The notes under the pieces were generated by a model. The model ran no database searches. It saw only the letters and a program-made list of their open reading frames with translations, and was not told the DNA's origin. 64,000 nt of DNA from Tropicimonas aquimaris (lineage in GTDB: Bacteria > Pseudomonadota > Alphaproteobacteria > Rhodobacterales > Rhodobacteraceae), in NCBI RefSeq assembly GCF_042676185.1, contig NZ_JBHTJT010000060.1:1-64000 (forward strand), written 5' to 3'. Shown piece by piece: positions 8,892 through 17,875 of the stretch (position 1 is its first letter; each line of letters opens with the position of its first letter). Made by a program: the position numbers and the translations under genes.

Positions 8892-9443
8892 CTACTCGTC
8901 CCGCTTGCGCAGAATGGTCGCCGGATTGCCGACAACGATCGTGTTCTCGGCCACGTCGCGCGTTGCAACGGCCCTTGCCCCAACGATGGCGCGCCCGCCG
9001 ATCGTGACCCCGGGCCCGATGTAGGCGTCTGCGCAGACCCAAGCGTCTGGTCCCACCACAATAGGCGTCTTAAGAAGCGCCATATGCGGGTCGCGCCAAT
9101 CATGCGTGCCGGCACAGAGATGCGCCCCCTGCGAGATCGTCGTTCTTGGACCAACACGGATTTCGCCGAGGGCATAAAGAATTGCTCGATCACCGATTGC
9201 ACATTGATCGCCGAGTGTAAGGTTCCAAGGAATAATTATGCGCGCTGTCGGATAGATGTGTACGTTCCGACCAACAGCGGCGCCGAAAAGGCGCAATAGC
9301 CAACATCGCCACCCCCACAAAGGACGCGGACTGAACCGAAACAATGGCCATGATAAATCCCAAAGCAACCTAACGATGAGTTGTTTCCGTGTCCACTTGG
9401 TGGCACGCCGGTTGGCGGCGATGTCGATTTCAGGCGCAGGCAT
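8892..9443 (-). CDS. WcaF-like acetyltransferase (left-handed beta-helix)
   Basis: Hexapeptide-repeat O-acetyltransferase of 183 residues. The N-terminal helical part (WTRKQLIVRLLWDL, PRPLWGWRCWLLRLFGA) and then NVHIYPTARIIIPWNLTLGD are typical of WcaF/putative colanic acid acetyltransferases. The repeats and the catalytic-type AGTHDW follow. ATG 9443 is chosen because AAAGGAA lies just upstream; it overlaps the end of the GT4 gene by 14 bases. It would acetylate a sugar of the glycan. Confidence 0.85.
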   Translation of the reverse strand: MPAPEIDIAANRRATKWTRKQLIVRLLWDLSWPLFRFSPRPLWGWRCWLLRLFGAAVGRNVHIYPTARIIIPWNLTLGDQCAIGDRAILYALGEIRVGPRTTISQGAHLCAGTHDWRDPHMALLKTPIVVGPDAWVCADAYIGPGVTIGGRAIVGARAVATRDVAENTIVVGNPATILRKRDE

Positions 9444-10575
9444 CGCCTGTTCCTTTCGAATGATCCGCCACCATGGCGCGATACTCATCTAGGTGGCGGT
9501 TCGCGATGCACTGCCACGCGAACCGTCGTTCCACGAGGTCTCTGCCGCAGCGACCAATCTCGAACAGATCGCGCCGCTCCAACGCTCTCCTCAGAGATGA
9601 CGGATCTTGGCCACTGGAAATCTCTAATGCCGCGCCAGCCGAAAAACCTTCGGGCAGATTACATGCAGTGGTCATTAACACCGGCAGGCCGAAAGACCAC
9701 GCCTCAAGCACGGCCATGGGAAGCCCCTCAGAATGTGATGGCAAGATGAACGCATCAGCGCGCTGCAGCGCCTCTTCCTTAGCTGCGCCCGAGAGCGGGC
9801 CCGTGAAGGTCAAGTTAGTGGTGAGATCCAACCGCGCAGCTAGTTTCTCCAACTCGGCACGGTGTCCACGCTCATCCGGCCCGGCGACAGTGATGCGCCA
9901 ACGCGAGCGCAGAGTCTGTGGAAGCTGCGCCCACTGTTTCAGAAAGTCGGGCAGACCCTTCTTCGGATGCAGGCGCCCGAGGAAGAGCAACTCGCGCAGA
10001 CCGCTGTCATTCTTAGACCTAGAGGGCGCCTCGGGCATCCGCACGCCATTCGGAATCGTCGTCACCCGCACATCCGGCAGGACCGACCGAATTGCCTCCG
10101 CCTCCGCCTCGGCTAGTGCGTGGATCCGGGACGCGCGCCTCAAGTTCTGCGCCTCCCACGCGCTCCAAGCGATCCGCTTCTTCCAGCCGGAATTGCGGAG
10201 CGCCCAAGGGTCAAGCATGCCCCGCGGCGAGATCATGGTCGCGCCGGTCCGTGCCCACCGCGCGGTGTCGAGCGACAGCGCCATCCAGATGCCGTGCTGG
10301 TGGACGACATCCGGGCGGCTCGCCTCGATCGCCTCTGCTATACCCCGCGCCCCACCCAGACCGGGCAGACGGCCGGGCTCCAGAACGACCGGCACCAGCG
10401 GCGCCCAGGCCGGCAGGTCCGCCTCCGTATCGGGATCACGTGTGCCGATCACGGTCACCCGCGCTCCCGCCTCCGCCAGGTTCTGTGAGAGACTTCGGAC
10501 GGAGTGGAACAGCCCGCCGGCCCTTCGGGAGAGCGAGCCTGTCACCATTGTGACGGAAAGCGGGATCTCCGTCAC
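9430..10575 (-). CDS. Family 4 glycosyltransferase
   Basis: Retaining GT-B glycosyltransferase of 381 residues. The N-terminal domain carries the Gly-rich loop GSLSRRAGGLFHSV and HQHGIW. The C-terminal domain carries LFLGRLHPKKGL, TVAGPDERG, and the EX7E motif in SHSEGLPMAVLEAWSFGLPV. GTG start; its GTGA overlaps the TGA of the upstream sulfotransferase gene, indicating coupled translation. Expected to build the polysaccharide repeat unit on the cytoplasmic side. Confidence 0.9.
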   Translation of the reverse strand: MTEIPLSVTMVTGSLSRRAGGLFHSVRSLSQNLAEAGARVTVIGTRDPDTEADLPAWAPLVPVVLEPGRLPGLGGARGIAEAIEASRPDVVHQHGIWMALSLDTARWARTGATMISPRGMLDPWALRNSGWKKRIAWSAWEAQNLRRASRIHALAEAEAEAIRSVLPDVRVTTIPNGVRMPEAPSRSKNDSGLRELLFLGRLHPKKGLPDFLKQWAQLPQTLRSRWRITVAGPDERGHRAELEKLAARLDLTTNLTFTGPLSGAAKEEALQRADAFILPSHSEGLPMAVLEAWSFGLPVLMTTACNLPEGFSAGAALEISSGQDPSSLRRALERRDLFEIGRCGRDLVERRFAWQCIANRHLDEYRAMVADHSKGTGDACA

Positions 10576-11291
10576 GCCACTGGCTCTAGATCATAGCCGA
10601 ACGCAGCCGCCGGTTCGGCGAGCCGTTCAGCGACTAGCTCCAGTGCTTCTTGCGAAAGTAGGTCCTGCCAGGATGCCAAGCTACTTTGCGCGAGAAACCG
10701 ATCACCGTTGCTCTCTTTCTTGAGCATGTTAAAGTCGAATTTATTCACCGCCTCAGTGACCTGCTCCTGTTCAACGGGACGATCGCCTAACGCGATGACC
10801 TTGGCCATCGTCCCTACTGTATCCATCTTGAGATCCTCGAAACGCACGAAGCGCCAGCCCTTTTCCTGACAGGTGGTTAGGTGGTTGACATAGCTCGTCG
10901 TTGCGCCAGGTAAGCGTTCGATAGCCATCACGACAAAATCGAACCGAATCTTTCCGTTCGCGTCAAACGCTTCGCTTCGTCGGTCGGGAGGAATAGCTCG
11001 TGCGGCCGAGCAGATAGCCTCACGCGGGTCCCTTACCACGTAGATAAGGTTCGATGTGCCCACAAAGTTTATTGAGTGAGTGTGCAACAGTACGTTGCTT
11101 AACTGCACACGAACTCTATCTCGCCGGTAGTCAAAACCACAAGCTTCCGCAATAATCTGGCTGACCCATGTCGTGCCACTTTTGGGGAAACCTAAGACTA
11201 CGAAATTTCCAGCTCGCCGCTGATCCGACCTAAGCCAATTGCGAAGGACCACAGACGAAATTCTACTTGATAGAACCGCTAGTTTCCGCAT
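10572..11291 (-). CDS. Sulfotransferase-like protein (Sulfotransfer_1 type)
   Basis: Protein of 239 residues with a 5'-phosphosulfate-binding P-loop VVLGFPKSGTTWVSQI near residue 30 and the 3'-phosphate-binding region NLIYVVRDPREAICSA. These features bind PAPS in sulfotransferases. The frame is open to 11465, but that would run deep into the upstream gene; ATG 11291 lies 13 bases after that gene's stop and is preferred. It would transfer sulfate to a sugar or lipid. It follows a second, different sulfotransferase in the same operon. Confidence 0.75.
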   Translation of the reverse strand: MRKLAVLSSRISSVVLRNWLRSDQRRAGNFVVLGFPKSGTTWVSQIIAEACGFDYRRDRVRVQLSNVLLHTHSINFVGTSNLIYVVRDPREAICSAARAIPPDRRSEAFDANGKIRFDFVVMAIERLPGATTSYVNHLTTCQEKGWRFVRFEDLKMDTVGTMAKVIALGDRPVEQEQVTEAVNKFDFNMLKKESNGDRFLAQSSLASWQDLLSQEALELVAERLAEPAAAFGYDLEPVA

Positions 11292-11304
11292 CTCAATTAT
11301 CCGT

Positions 11305-12183
11305 TCAGAAAATGGTCCCGAGCTTGTTTGCCGGGTCATAAGGTCCTGTGGATAAGAGCTCGTAGAACGCAGCGGAACGAGCCAGTATCCTCCCGTCGGT
11401 CCACCGATCGAGTTCGAAGTGAGTGTCATCGTTTGATACTCGGTACGACAGAGATCGGCTGACACGTCTCCTGAAATTCGGCGGCAAGCGCCGGACGATG
11501 TCGGCCTTTCGAACGACCTTTGCCAATTTCTCGATCACTACCGGGTACCGGCGCGCGTCGGATGCGACATTGCTCTTCTTTACTGAAACAAACTCAATTG
11601 CCGGTATATCAAGCCAATTGCTGAGCGCCAGCGACGTTCTCGTTTGAGCTTCAAGGCCGAGGAGGTCCTCAAACTTAACGACAAAAACATTCTCGGACTC
11701 GACCTGGGCCAACAGTGTGTCGAGTACCGGAACAAAGTCCGTTGCTCCAATGATCCTGTCCCTAATTTCATCGCCATCGGTTTTGGATTTCAGACCGGAC
11801 CGCGAGGTTAGATGCCCAAAATAGCTCTTTGCAAGAGCGTGCGGCTCCCTCAGCGAAACGATGAACTTAGCGGTCGGAAGAAGGCCGAGACTACAAAGGT
11901 TCTCCAGCACCCTATCGCGGTGTCGAGGCATTCCGTACTGCGTACTGAAATCGACGAAGTATTGGGTCGCATCCGTTGCTGCATAGCCGCTAATCTTTGG
12001 CAGCCCCCCAGGACACCTTTCAATGAAGTCATTCGGCTCCTTCTGGGAATGCACAGCCAAAACAGGACTACAATCCAGAATTGCACCAAGACTGGTCGTA
12101 CCACATTTTGGCATGCCAAATAACAGTAACCACGCGGGTCTGCTCGTTGAACTTGTATTTCTGTTAGAATCTGAGACGGACAC
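11305..12183 (-). CDS. Sulfotransferase family protein
   Basis: Protein of about 292 residues with the PAPS P-loop LLFGMPKCGTTSLGAIL near residue 20, a His-Ser-Gln-Lys-Glu stretch (VHSQKEPNDF) as in heparan-type sulfotransferases, and FIVSLREPHALAKSYF for the 3'-phosphate site. GTG 12183, just after GGGGAAAGAGAA, is preferred over an upstream frame start at 12228. The gene overlaps the end of the Wzy gene by 20 bases. Together with the next gene it suggests a sulfated glycan. Confidence 0.75.
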   Translation of the reverse strand: MSVSDSNRNTSSTSRPAWLLLFGMPKCGTTSLGAILDCSPVLAVHSQKEPNDFIERCPGGLPKISGYAATDATQYFVDFSTQYGMPRHRDRVLENLCSLGLLPTAKFIVSLREPHALAKSYFGHLTSRSGLKSKTDGDEIRDRIIGATDFVPVLDTLLAQVESENVFVVKFEDLLGLEAQTRTSLALSNWLDIPAIEFVSVKKSNVASDARRYPVVIEKLAKVVRKADIVRRLPPNFRRRVSRSLSYRVSNDDTHFELDRWTDGRILARSAAFYELLSTGPYDPANKLGTIF

Positions 12184-13426
12184 TTCTCTTTCCCCTTTTC
12201 CAACCGGCGCCACCAAACTGAGATGCACTGCGTTGAAAACTGGTTACCCCGACGCCAAGAAATTTATCACACAGCAACAAAGACACGCTCAGAATGATAA
12301 ACAGCATACCGAGCCGACCAAAATCGCTGCCCATCATGCTAGGCGCAATCAGCATAATAGGAAGAATAAGTGCCGGATGACGAAGACATTTACGGCCAAG
12401 AAAAACCATCAATAGAACGACAAAGAAAAGGCCAATCCAGAAACCACCATGCCCGAAAATTGCCTCCATCTCAGCCGGCACAGAAATAGGGATACCTGCG
12501 CCTCGATCATTATAGCCACCACCCGTATTGAATACATCCTCCCCGACGATGCGCCCAACGCCGACGTCCGGCTTGCCCGGCCATAGCACGCGAGGAATGA
12601 ACCCGTAAATCGGTGCAAAGATCGTAATCGGCGGAATGAAAGTTCCAAAAGACTGCACGTACTCAAGAATAGCTTGATCACGCAAGGGCGAGTAACCATT
12701 TCCCAAATACCCGGCCAACTGAGAACGCAGCAAGAACAAGCCAGTTTGAAGGTCAACGCCAGCTCGTTCAGCGGTTGTGACCAAGATCATCCGCAGACCT
12801 AAACCTCCGAAGACAATCGCTGTGGCAACGAAGCGTACGAAATGAGAAAATCGCCGGACTTGGGCAAACCTACAAAACAAAACTAAAAAAACTGGCAATG
12901 CCACCACACCCCGATTGCTGCCCAGATATGCTTTCAGGGCGAACACCAAAAAAATGGCAACCGAAAACCAAAGCAACCACTTTGGTTGCCCCCTTCGATA
13001 AAACATTAAAACGGCAAGTGCGAGCGCAAAATACAGATTCAACAGCCCAGAGAAAAGGTTAGTAAACGCTCCAGCTGTAGAGGTTCGCTTCGAGCTATCA
13101 AAAGCGGTAATTCCAGCCTCCTGAAGCCAGAGCAGCATCAGAACGAAGAAAAACCCAATAAAAATCAACCACCTAATCCTGGGGACTGGTCGATACGAGA
13201 TCTGATAGCAATCTAACCGGATGCCGTTTCGCCGATAGGCCAAGCTGATCGTCAAGAGCGCCAGAAACCAACCCACATTAACCATAATTGAATCCGAATC
13301 AGATCGAAATAATGATCCCAGCGCAAATTGCGCACCGAAAAGTATCAGTGGAGATCTCCATCTAATCATCACGATCAGCAAAAACGCCGACAGTAGTAGG
13401 TTAAAAGAAAGATCAACGTCACCCAT
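12164..13426 (-). CDS. wzy: Wzy-type O-antigen/polysaccharide polymerase
   Basis: Very hydrophobic protein of 420 residues with about 11-12 predicted membrane helices and a large loop before the last helices (VLWPGKPDVGVGRIVGEDVF to IPISVPAEMEAIFGHGGFWIG). This resembles oligosaccharide repeat polymerases, in which PGKP and a periplasmic loop with SxP.E..  are common. It would polymerise lipid-linked repeat units in the periplasm. ATG 13426 overlaps the upstream stop by eight bases. Sequence is poorly conserved in this family, so the call leans on topology and the neighbouring Wzx. Confidence 0.75.
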   Translation of the reverse strand: MGDVDLSFNLLLSAFLLIVMIRWRSPLILFGAQFALGSLFRSDSDSIMVNVGWFLALLTISLAYRRNGIRLDCYQISYRPVPRIRWLIFIGFFFVLMLLWLQEAGITAFDSSKRTSTAGAFTNLFSGLLNLYFALALAVLMFYRRGQPKWLLWFSVAIFLVFALKAYLGSNRGVVALPVFLVLFCRFAQVRRFSHFVRFVATAIVFGGLGLRMILVTTAERAGVDLQTGLFLLRSQLAGYLGNGYSPLRDQAILEYVQSFGTFIPPITIFAPIYGFIPRVLWPGKPDVGVGRIVGEDVFNTGGGYNDRGAGIPISVPAEMEAIFGHGGFWIGLFFVVLLMVFLGRKCLRHPALILPIMLIAPSMMGSDFGRLGMLFIILSVSLLLCDKFLGVGVTSFQRSASQFGGAGWKRGKRSVRLRF

Positions 13427-14189
13427 GCAAGACTTCACGCAATTGTGTATTACTGTGGAAGTGGCGGAAGGACAAGCCGTCAAGATACCCTTGGCGACGC
13501 AAGTGTCCTAGCATCTCGATAATCGTTGCCGACCCCCGGCCGGTTACATTGGTTCCGTGAGCTACGAACCTACCATCAACCCCAGGTTCACCCAGATCTG
13601 TTCCGATCAATCCGATTATTTCCACCTTTTGGAGCCAACACAGATCAAGCCACATGGTCAAACTTCCCTTCCACTGGACGGGGAGCCGTTTTTTGGGGGA
13701 AAGCGCACCCGGTTTGGTCAATAATGTGAGGTCAGATACGTTATGATGTGGCACAAAATGCGGTTGAGCGCTCGAACCCCTTTGTCCCACTCGCTCGATG
13801 ATCCAGCGCAGCTCTGATCGTGGCATCATAAATAGAGCGTAAGGTTTAAGAAGGACCCTTTCCATAGGCAAATTAAGGAGTTCCCGCTTTTGTTGCGCAA
13901 AGATCTCTGGATTTCGGAAGGCGAATTCGTAAGAAATGACATCTGCATCTGGAGCGTGTCGCCAGGCGGAGTTCAAGGTTACGACTGCGTCAAACTCGCC
14001 ACGCACACTTGTGACAGCTTTTTGTGTCGCAGATGGCCCTGCGCCAACGATTAATACCCGTCGACTTTGATCGAAGTTGGGCGTAAGCCCGCTGAACCCC
14101 ATCGAACTCAATCGTTTCATCCGCGCCTGTTGAGAAAACCTCGCGCCCCACAGTCGAAGATCGTTCAAAATCGTTGCCATCTCTATCAT
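13419..14189 (-). CDS. Putative GT42/DUF115-like glycan transferase
   Basis: Protein of about 256 residues. RRVLIVGAGPSATQKAV starts a Rossmann-like domain, as in GT42 sialyltransferases (Cst-II begins with a G.GPSL loop) and in DUF115/MptE-like proteins. Further on, GSLTMWLDLCWLQKVEIIGLIGTDL followed by FVAHGTN parallels the SG..M...A..LG..EI.L.G.DF and His segments of that fold. Its place between Wzx, Wzy and neuB/neuA suggests it may transfer the CMP-activated nonulosonic acid. Start is uncertain: ATG 14189 or 14180. Confidence 0.5.
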   Translation of the reverse strand: MIEMATILNDLRLWGARFSQQARMKRLSSMGFSGLTPNFDQSRRVLIVGAGPSATQKAVTSVRGEFDAVVTLNSAWRHAPDADVISYEFAFRNPEIFAQQKRELLNLPMERVLLKPYALFMMPRSELRWIIERVGQRGSSAQPHFVPHHNVSDLTLLTKPGALSPKKRLPVQWKGSLTMWLDLCWLQKVEIIGLIGTDLGEPGVDGRFVAHGTNVTGRGSATIIEMLGHLRRQGYLDGLSFRHFHSNTQLREVLHG

Positions 14190-14203
14190 AGGGCAGACTC
14201 TAA

Positions 14204-15466
14204 TCAAAAACACGGCTTGAACCAATCTCTTGGCCGGACTCGTTCGCAGAGAAGTAAAACAATGAGTGCTCTAAAAAACGAAGCGATTGCGAAGGCCATT
14301 GCTGCTCCTTGAATACCAAAGCGCGGCACAAGCAAATACAGGAGCCCGAGATTAAACAAACCAAGAACGATTGTGGTCGATGCAAGAGCACTAGTCTTCT
14401 TCTCATAGAGAAGAAAGTTGATCAGATAGAGATAGACGCCATGGAATGCGGTTCCTAATGCCAAGAGGGGTACGAGGCGACCCGCGTGACTATAGTCTTC
14501 TCCCAGAACAGAGGTGGCGAGAAAGGGACCCGCCAAAGCTAGTACGCCCGCGAGCGAGAAAGTGATGAGGCCCACGATGTAGAGAACGCCGATCACGCGC
14601 CGGTCCTTTTCTCCGTCCATAGAAAGCTGGTCAAAGGCCCAAGGCTGGAACGACTTGTTGATCGCGTCGTTGACTAGCCGCAGCAAAAAAGTGATCTGAA
14701 CGGCCGCGAAATAAACTCCGACGGCCTCAAGTCCAGAATAGCTCTTGATGAAGAAACGGTCGGCAGAGGCCAGAAAGAAGACGCCCAAAGCATGCGGAAC
14801 TAGCGGCAAGCCGAATTGCAGCGCTTCCTTGATGACCTCCCGGTCGATGGTCCAGGCGATCAAGCGGTTACGCAATAGTGAGATCAAAGCAAGTGTTCCC
14901 ACGAACCCACTTGCAATGGTGATACCCAAGATACGGCCCTCCGCAGAACGTATGAAGAACCAAACAATGGTCAGCGACACCGTGAGGTTAGTCAATGCCA
15001 TGCCAATCTGCATGATCCCGTAATTCCGTGCTTGTCCGCGCATTTGATAGTCAGCAAGACGGACACTCACCAGAAAGCTTGCAGAGGCTACACCTAGACC
15101 AAGAACCATTGCCACGAAGCCAAGCCCCGTGCCCATCGTCAGCCAGGAACGTAGGAACAGAACCAAGGAGAATGACAGAATTAAGCTGCCAACGAGGATC
15201 ACCATTGTCGCTCCGATGAATCTGGCGTAACGAGCCTCCCCCACCTCCCCTTCGTTTCGGAAAGTGAAGAAATTTCGTTTGATCGCTCCAACCGTATTCA
15301 CGCCCACAACGGCGAGAGAGACATTGACGAAGGCTTGGAAAATCGCGACTTGCCCGTACTCGGCCTGGTCCAGAAGGCGAGTCAGTATGGGCAACAGCAG
15401 AAAAGGTACCGATGCTGCAATCAGGTTGGCGGCAAGATAGATTAGAGATTTGCGTCCGGAGATCAT
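14204..15466 (-). CDS. wzx: Wzx-type polysaccharide flippase
   Basis: Integral membrane protein of 420 residues of the MATE/MOP superfamily, with about 12-14 hydrophobic helices. The N-terminus SLIYLAANLIAASVPFLLLPILTRLL is a Wzx signature, followed by EYGQVAIFQAFVNV. It would flip the undecaprenyl-linked repeat unit across the inner membrane for Wzy. Its start overlaps the stop of the neuD-like gene by four bases, indicating one transcript. Confidence 0.85.
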   Translation of the reverse strand: MISGRKSLIYLAANLIAASVPFLLLPILTRLLDQAEYGQVAIFQAFVNVSLAVVGVNTVGAIKRNFFTFRNEGEVGEARYARFIGATMVILVGSLILSFSLVLFLRSWLTMGTGLGFVAMVLGLGVASASFLVSVRLADYQMRGQARNYGIMQIGMALTNLTVSLTIVWFFIRSAEGRILGITIASGFVGTLALISLLRNRLIAWTIDREVIKEALQFGLPLVPHALGVFFLASADRFFIKSYSGLEAVGVYFAAVQITFLLRLVNDAINKSFQPWAFDQLSMDGEKDRRVIGVLYIVGLITFSLAGVLALAGPFLATSVLGEDYSHAGRLVPLLALGTAFHGVYLYLINFLLYEKKTSALASTTIVLGLFNLGLLYLLVPRFGIQGAAMAFAIASFFRALIVLLLCERVRPRDWFKPCF

Positions 15467-16092
15467 CTCGCCTTCACACGGGCAGGGATCCCCACCGCCA
15501 GAGCTCTTGGGGGCACATCATCAAGGGCCACAGCGCCGGCACCCAATTGAGCATGGTCTCCGATGATTAAGCCGTGGCCGACTTTGCTTCCGATTCCCAA
15601 GAAGGCACCATTTCCAATGATGCAACGACCGGCAATAGCCACCGCTGGCGAGATGGTGGAAAAGTCGCCTACACGTGTTTCATGATCGACCGAAGCATGG
15701 GTATTCACAATAACTCCATCACCCAACGTCGCTTCGGGACCGACGAATGCCATCGCACAGATCTGTACCCCTACGCCGAGGCTCGCGCTCGGATCGACGT
15801 ACGCGGTGGGATGAACAAGCGGTGGCAAAATGTAACCCAGTGACGTAAGTTTTTCCTGTGCAGAAGCCCTTGCGACAGGATCGCCTAGCGCGACGTACGC
15901 CACTGAGACATTTTCGGCCCGAAGCGCCGCAAGGCTATCCGTTCCTCCAATCACGGGTACGGCGAGAATACACTCTCCAGGTCGCAGTTGCCCGTTGTCG
16001 ATAACACCGACGCAGTCGTGGCTACCGATGGCCTTCAACATGGCCAACACCGCCCGGGCATGACTTCCGGCACCGAAAACGATAGACTTCAT
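15463..16092 (-). CDS. neuD: NeuD/PglD-family sugar acetyltransferase
   Basis: Protein of 209 residues with the PglD-type N-terminal nucleotide-sugar domain (SIVFGAGSHARAVLAML, VGVIDNG) and a left-handed beta-helix of hexapeptide repeats from about residue 95. The catalytic His is likely in NTHASVDHETRVGDF. Such enzymes acetylate an amino sugar precursor or the O position of sialic-type acids. It sits between neuB and wzx and overlaps wzx by four bases. Confidence 0.85.
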   Translation of the reverse strand: MKSIVFGAGSHARAVLAMLKAIGSHDCVGVIDNGQLRPGECILAVPVIGGTDSLAALRAENVSVAYVALGDPVARASAQEKLTSLGYILPPLVHPTAYVDPSASLGVGVQICAMAFVGPEATLGDGVIVNTHASVDHETRVGDFSTISPAVAIAGRCIIGNGAFLGIGSKVGHGLIIGDHAQLGAGAVALDDVPPRALAVGIPARVKAR

Positions 16093-16108
16093 TCGCTAGG
16101 TACGTCCT

Positions 16109-17164
16109 TCAACTCAGATCTTCCAGACTGACCGCCTGATCACTCTCAACTCTGCGAACAAGGGCCCGGCCGATGACTTGAGCGACGTCGTTCGGTCGAA
16201 GACCGACTGCAGGACGTTTGAAGGCAAGGTCCTCAAGCGTCACTGTGGTTCCGACAGCCATGTCGTTGCGCCAATAGATCGATTTCTGCATTGCAGACTT
16301 GTTTGCTCGCTCGGCCTCAGTGATCCTTTTTTCGGATGACCCCAGGATAATCTCAACACGCCGGATACGCTGGACAAGATCCGTGAAATCAGCGGGCTCA
16401 GACGATGCTCTATGGTCAGGCCCCGGAAGAGTTCTATCGAGGGTGAAGTGTTTTTCGACGAGTTGTGCACCATGTGCGGCCGCCAGAACCGAAACCTCAT
16501 TTCCAACAGTGTGGTCGGAAAAGCCCACCGGACAGCAAAACTCATCCGCCAAAGTACGCATTACCCTGAGGTTGGATTCCTCGGCAGGGGCCGGGTATTC
16601 CGAAGTGCACTGCAACAGATAGAGTTCACCACGTTTTCTTGTCTCTGGCATAGCGTCAACTGCATCGCGGACTTCGTCCATGTTGCACATACCAGTCGAC
16701 AAAATTACAGGACGGGCCATACCATCGATTGCTTTTAGGAACGGGATATTGGTGGTATCCGATGACGCCACTTTAATCGCCGTTACCTGAAGGTCTTCGG
16801 CAAGGAAACGTGCACTTTCAGTATCGTAGGGCGTACACACATAGGCGATTCCTGACTTAGTGCAGTAGTCGGAAAGCTCCCGGTGCTGATCCTGGCTCAA
16901 CTCAAGAGCCTCTAACATGTCCCGCTGGTTGATCTCCAAGGCGCCGGTCGTTGCCTTTTGATACTCCGCCTTCTCAGCCTTGGCAGTGACCAATTCATCG
17001 GTGCGGTATATCTGGAACTTTACCGCATCCACACCTGTGCCCACGGCAGCGTCAATTGATTGTCGGGCAAGTTCCATACTGCCATTATGGTTCACCCCGA
17101 TCTCGGCAATCACCACGATACGATTAGCCGCGAAAGCCTCGGCAAACAGATTGGTTTTAGTCAT
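16109..17164 (-). CDS. neuB: Nonulosonic acid synthase (NeuB/LegI/PseI family)
   Basis: Aldolase-type synthase of 351 residues that condenses phosphoenolpyruvate with a six-carbon amino sugar to give a nine-carbon acid. The TIM barrel shows VVIAEIGVNHNGSMELA, DAVKFQIYRTDELV, STGMCNMDEV, LLQCTSEYPAP, VGFSDHTVGNEVSVLAAAHGA and VEKHFTLDRTLPGPDHRAS. A C-terminal antifreeze-like SAF domain starts near residue 290 (KSIYWRNDMAVGTTV). Whether the product is neuraminic, legionaminic or another acid cannot be read from these motifs. Overlaps the neuA-like gene by eight bases. Confidence 0.92.
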   Translation of the reverse strand: MTKTNLFAEAFAANRIVVIAEIGVNHNGSMELARQSIDAAVGTGVDAVKFQIYRTDELVTAKAEKAEYQKATTGALEINQRDMLEALELSQDQHRELSDYCTKSGIAYVCTPYDTESARFLAEDLQVTAIKVASSDTTNIPFLKAIDGMARPVILSTGMCNMDEVRDAVDAMPETRKRGELYLLQCTSEYPAPAEESNLRVMRTLADEFCCPVGFSDHTVGNEVSVLAAAHGAQLVEKHFTLDRTLPGPDHRASSEPADFTDLVQRIRRVEIILGSSEKRITEAERANKSAMQKSIYWRNDMAVGTTVTLEDLAFKRPAVGLRPNDVAQVIGRALVRRVESDQAVSLEDLS

Positions 17165-17873
17165 GTGCTTCGCCCCTCAGCTTTTGGGCCATCATTTCTG
17201 CAATCTGAAAGTCGACGGTGCTGTCGACATCTAGCGATCGTTCTTCAGGCATTAGATAGAGTTCGAGCATCGGTCGCACGACACGGTCGTTGGGTTGTGC
17301 TAGCTCGCGGCGGCGCCAGACGTACACTGCCCCGTTCAGAGCGTAGACCGTCGGTGCTGCCTGACGAGCGCTTACCCGCTCTGAAGGCTCCTTGCAAAGC
17401 GCGTAACGGTCGGTCTCGCTAGTTTCCAGCATGTTGAAATACGGGTTGTCTTTTGCGATGCTGGCCGAAAGCACAAGTGGTGCAGCGCTTTCTTCAAGCA
17501 GCCGCACCGCGCCCACGACGTCTTGATCTCCACGCAACGGCGAGGTCACGGCCAAATCCGCCACAACACTGAAACGCTCCCCAAGCGTCGCCTCCGCGAT
17601 CTCAACCGCGTGGCGGATCCCGGGCAGTTTGGTTGCCGAATCATTGGCCATCTCCTGTGGCCGTCGCACCAAAACCTGTGCCCCTGCATCGCGGGCAATA
17701 TCAAGATAGGCTTCACTATCGGAACTGACCGCGACGCAGTCGAAAATCCGCGTTCGCAGGGCTTGCCGTACGCTAAGGGCAAGCATCGGTTCCCCGAGAA
17801 ACGGACGTACGTTCTTGTCGGGAAGGCCCTTGGACCCTGCTCGGGCTAAGATAGTTGCGATTCTCAGACTCAC
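17157..17873 (-). CDS. neuA: CMP-nonulosonic acid cytidylyltransferase
   Basis: Protein of 238 residues that activates the nonulosonic acid with CTP. The nucleotide-binding loop is ILARAGSKGLPDKNVRPFLGEPML, followed by VAVSSDSEAYLDIA, ADLAVTSPLRGDQDV and the metal-site region SLDVDSTVDFQIAE. Length fits single-domain NeuA/LegF/PseF enzymes. It lies two bases downstream of the aminotransferase stop and overlaps neuB. Confidence 0.9.
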   Translation of the reverse strand: MSLRIATILARAGSKGLPDKNVRPFLGEPMLALSVRQALRTRIFDCVAVSSDSEAYLDIARDAGAQVLVRRPQEMANDSATKLPGIRHAVEIAEATLGERFSVVADLAVTSPLRGDQDVVGAVRLLEESAAPLVLSASIAKDNPYFNMLETSETDRYALCKEPSERVSARQAAPTVYALNGAVYVWRRRELAQPNDRVVRPMLELYLMPEERSLDVDSTVDFQIAEMMAQKLRGEAHD

Positions 17874-17875
17874 GA

